From: JAXGPP01 sp964436865
GTDB lineage: Bacteria > Planctomycetota > Planctomycetia > Pirellulales > Thermoguttaceae
DNA: 8,020 bases
Assembly (NCBI GenBank): GCA_964436865.1
Contig: CAYTFK010000317.1
Location: 1 to 8,020, forward strand
Direction: 5' to 3'
Shown: piece by piece, positions 6,871-8,020 of the stretch
Layout of the letters: each line of letters opens with the position of its first letter
How positions within the stretch are numbered: position 1 is the first letter of the stretch
The notes under the pieces: model-generated
The model's input: only the letters and a program-made list of their open reading frames with translations
Database searches by the model: none
Told to the model about the DNA's origin: nothing
Program-made: the position numbers and the translations under genes

Positions 6871-7137
6871 TTACGAGGAGGGATGCTTGGGAGGCACAGT
6901 GGCATCTCTCGGCGAGGCTTTGGCTCGCCGCCTGGAAATCACTTTCCTCAAGCGCAAGCCAATCGCACCGCACAGAGCCAAGCTGAATGTGCTGGTACGG
7001 ACCACAAACTGATCGGTTGAAACGGCCGGCCCATTAACCCATGTAAGTATGGGGGCAAGAGCAACCGCCGTCCAGCAGCAGAATTCGGCGAGGGAGTAAG
7101 GATCGATAGGCTCGCCCTGGGATTGCAGCTCGTGCAT
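6871..7137 (-). CDS. Small two-helix membrane protein, hypothetical
   Basis: Minus-strand gene for 88 residues, starting at ATG 7137 and ending at TAA 6873-6871. GGGAG (minus strand, 7149-7145) lies 7 bases before the start, which decides against the longer open frame reaching to 7257. The protein has two hydrophobic segments at about 19-34 and 45-63, separated by a short W-V-N-G-P-A-V-S-T-D-Q loop, then a basic stretch (R62-x-R-K-V-I-S-R-R-R71) and a polar proline-containing tail. The positive-inside rule puts both ends in the cytoplasm. Acidic and polar residues are limited to the N-terminus, loop and tail, as expected for a real membrane protein. I do not recognise the family and give no function. 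It is convergent to the glycan cluster and separately transcribed. Confidence 0.6.
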   Translation of the reverse strand: MHELQSQGEPIDPYSLAEFCCWTAVALAPILTWVNGPAVSTDQFVVRTSTFSLALCGAIGLRLRKVISRRRAKASPRDATVPPKHPSS

Positions 7138-7495
7138 TGCGGATCTCCCGTTCGTCGGGATCATCGGTAGGTGTGAATCGCATATTAAACGACCCCCGCT
7201 GAATTCTAGCGGCTGGTGACGCGGAATGGAATCAGGGGCTCCACAGATTCGCTCCACAGCTTTGCGACGCCCGCCCCCGAGACGTTGTCAAAAGTTACGT
7301 ACGGGGAATGGGTCGGGCGGCGGCGTGTTGCGCTTTGATTCCGTCGCCGAACGCCAGCAGGGTGTCACGGTCCGTCACCGTCACGAGGCACTCGCTGTCA
7401 TTGGTCGCTTGAAAGGATACCACTCGTGGGCGCTTCAAAAGGTACTAGGGGGCGTGTGGGTTCCTTGATGATCGTACCAGTGGTTTCCTTTGGGG
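7138..7495. other. Region without a clear gene, upstream of the small membrane protein gene
   Basis: About 360 bases. Near 7196-7212 there is a 5-bp inverted repeat, CCGCT and AGCGG, around a 7-base centre containing GAATTC. On the minus strand TAATAT (7187-7182) is a possible -10 element for the 88-residue gene, but no good -35 lies at the right distance. A plus-strand frame of 80 codons (7226-7468) is open but has no ribosome site and is antisense to a more protein-like minus-strand frame, described separately. Confidence 0.4.
7295..7423 (-). pseudogene. Possible gene remnant or small ORF, 42 codons
   Basis: A minus-strand frame from GTG 7423 to TAA 7297-7295. The product has balanced acidic, polar and hydrophobic residues, including T-N-D-S-E-C-L-V-T-V-T-D-R-D and L-L-A-F-G-D-G-I-K. 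Codon third positions are mostly G or C, as in the genes nearby. There is no good Shine-Dalgarno, and a stop lies only 7 codons upstream in frame, so a fragment is likelier than an intact gene. No family is recognised. Confidence 0.22.
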
Positions 7496-8020
7496 CTAAG
7501 AACGTAGCTTCTCATCGGCCGCGGACCCGGTGGGCGCTATGGTATCTTTTGTTCCCTTTTCCCGGGCTCCGAGGGCTTCCTCGTCCGGCGTGGCCTTCCA
7601 CCACGTTCGGAACGACCGATCCGGACGCACGAACCGTAAGACAAATCCTCCTTGCCCGCACCCGCTGACCGGCGTGTCGAGGATCGCCTTGGTAGCCAGC
7701 ATCTTGGGCAGGTGTGGAAGCTGGGCGAACGCGCCAATCCTTGACCCGCCGCGACATATCGCCCTCGTGCCACAGGTGATAAGGCCCGCCGGGCAGCAGG
7801 CGTTGGCTGTAACAGCCGTATCCTGGATGCGCGATCGTCTGTTGCCTTGACGAGGCTGAACAACGGGTGGTCGGTTTCCAGCACGCTGAGCGTGCAAGGT
7901 TCCACGTCCGACCGGCGCATTTCATCCAATTGGCTGGCAAGGAAATGGGAGGAGCCTCGGCCCACTAGTATTACTGCGCAAGATTGATCTTGCATAATCT
8001 GGCGAAATTGGCGAAACTGC
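7496..8020 (-). pseudogene. Probable frameshifted gene entering from the right edge, product unrecognised
   Basis: On the minus strand three frames are open at once, and the protein-like character moves from one to the next. The first segment (from the window edge to about 7845) reads C-A-V-I-L-V-G-R-G-S-S and later V-L-E-T-D-H-P-L-F-S-L-V-K. The second (about 7845-7730) holds H-P-G-Y-G-C-Y-S-Q-R-L-L-P-G-G-P-Y-H-L-W. The third (about 7730 to TAG 7498-7496) holds K-M-L-A-T-K-A-I-L-D-T-P-V-S-G and R-P-D-R-S-F-R-T-W-W-K-A. Beyond these points each frame turns into arginine- and proline-rich text typical of a non-coding reading. Both shifts go in the same direction, one extra base or two missing. 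The joined product would be about 170 residues of a C-terminal part. Either the gene is decayed or the assembly has two indels here. The frame choice is my judgement of composition, not proof. Confidence 0.35.
7978..7993. repeat. Near-palindromic inverted repeat, 7 bp arms
   Basis: GCAAGAT and ATCTTGC are exact inverted copies separated by TG. The site lies within the minus-strand open frame near the right edge, directly beside an ATG (7995-7993). A regulator site is possible if that ATG is a real start; otherwise it is coding sequence. Confidence 0.35.

Noticed and set aside
6778..7020. 80-codon plus-strand frame
   Set aside because: It is antisense to the better supported 88-residue membrane protein, has no ribosome site and a non-protein-like composition.
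7226..7468. 80-codon plus-strand frame
   Set aside because: No ribosome site, no motif, and its first third is a run of R and P typical of non-coding GC-rich DNA.
7530..7850. 106-codon plus-strand frame
   Set aside because: Almost no acidic residues and no ribosome site; the minus-strand frames opposite are more protein-like.
7900..7995. Cobalt/sirohydrochlorin chelatase (CbiX-like) reading of the L-V-G-R-G-S-S segment
   Set aside because: Only a seven-residue resemblance to the family's G-x-G-S region; no other CbiX motif follows in any frame.
1..8020. CRISPR array, tRNA, rRNA, insertion sequence or prophage genes
   Set aside because: No regularly spaced repeats, cloverleaf-like sequence, transposase motifs or phage proteins were found by eye.

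Overview
The window is a stretch of bacterial chromosome of fairly high G+C. It holds a cluster of envelope-glycan or glycolipid genes on the plus strand (about 40-6522), followed by a sparse, partly decayed 1.5 kb tail (6523-8020) whose coding signals are mostly on the minus strand. The best guess for the host is a planctomycete or a relative. This rests on an N-terminal GYF_2 (DUF4339-like) domain joined through a membrane segment to a TolB/PD40-like domain, and on loosely packed, weakly regulated glycosyltransferase genes. It is inference from protein architecture; there is no rRNA or marker gene here to prove it.

Layout. Positions 40-1038 encode a polytopic membrane protein of the lysylphosphatidylglycerol-synthase transmembrane/UPF0104 family; its frame is open to the left window edge. 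Positions 1099-2328 encode the GYF_2-TM-PD40 protein. Positions 2348-4192 encode a GT-C glycosyltransferase of the GT39/ArnT/PMT kind. After a 173-base gap with a possible 4-codon leader ORF, 4366-5385 encodes a GT2 enzyme of the dolichol-phosphate-mannose-synthase/GtrB type with two C-terminal membrane helices. After a 135-base gap, 5521-6522 encodes a second GT2 enzyme of the rhamnosyltransferase/WbbL-like type. Downstream lie a doubtful 54-codon ORF with a strong Shine-Dalgarno (6558-6722), a convincing minus-strand gene for an 88-residue two-helix membrane protein (6871-7137), and a minus-strand region whose coding character moves between frames (7496-8020), read as a probable broken gene entering from the right.

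How the genes may fit together. The membrane-anchored GT2 enzyme can charge a polyprenyl phosphate with a sugar, and GT-C enzymes use such lipid-phosphate sugars on the outer face of the membrane. The UPF0104-like protein belongs to a family often linked with lipid or lipid-linked sugar handling. The second GT2 enzyme would extend a glycan chain from nucleotide sugars in the cytoplasm. The GYF_2-PD40 protein has no known enzymatic role and could be an accessory or scaffold. The individual family calls are firm; the joint pathway is inference. I saw no CRISPR array, tRNA, rRNA, intact transposase or phage gene, and no clear rho-independent terminator.
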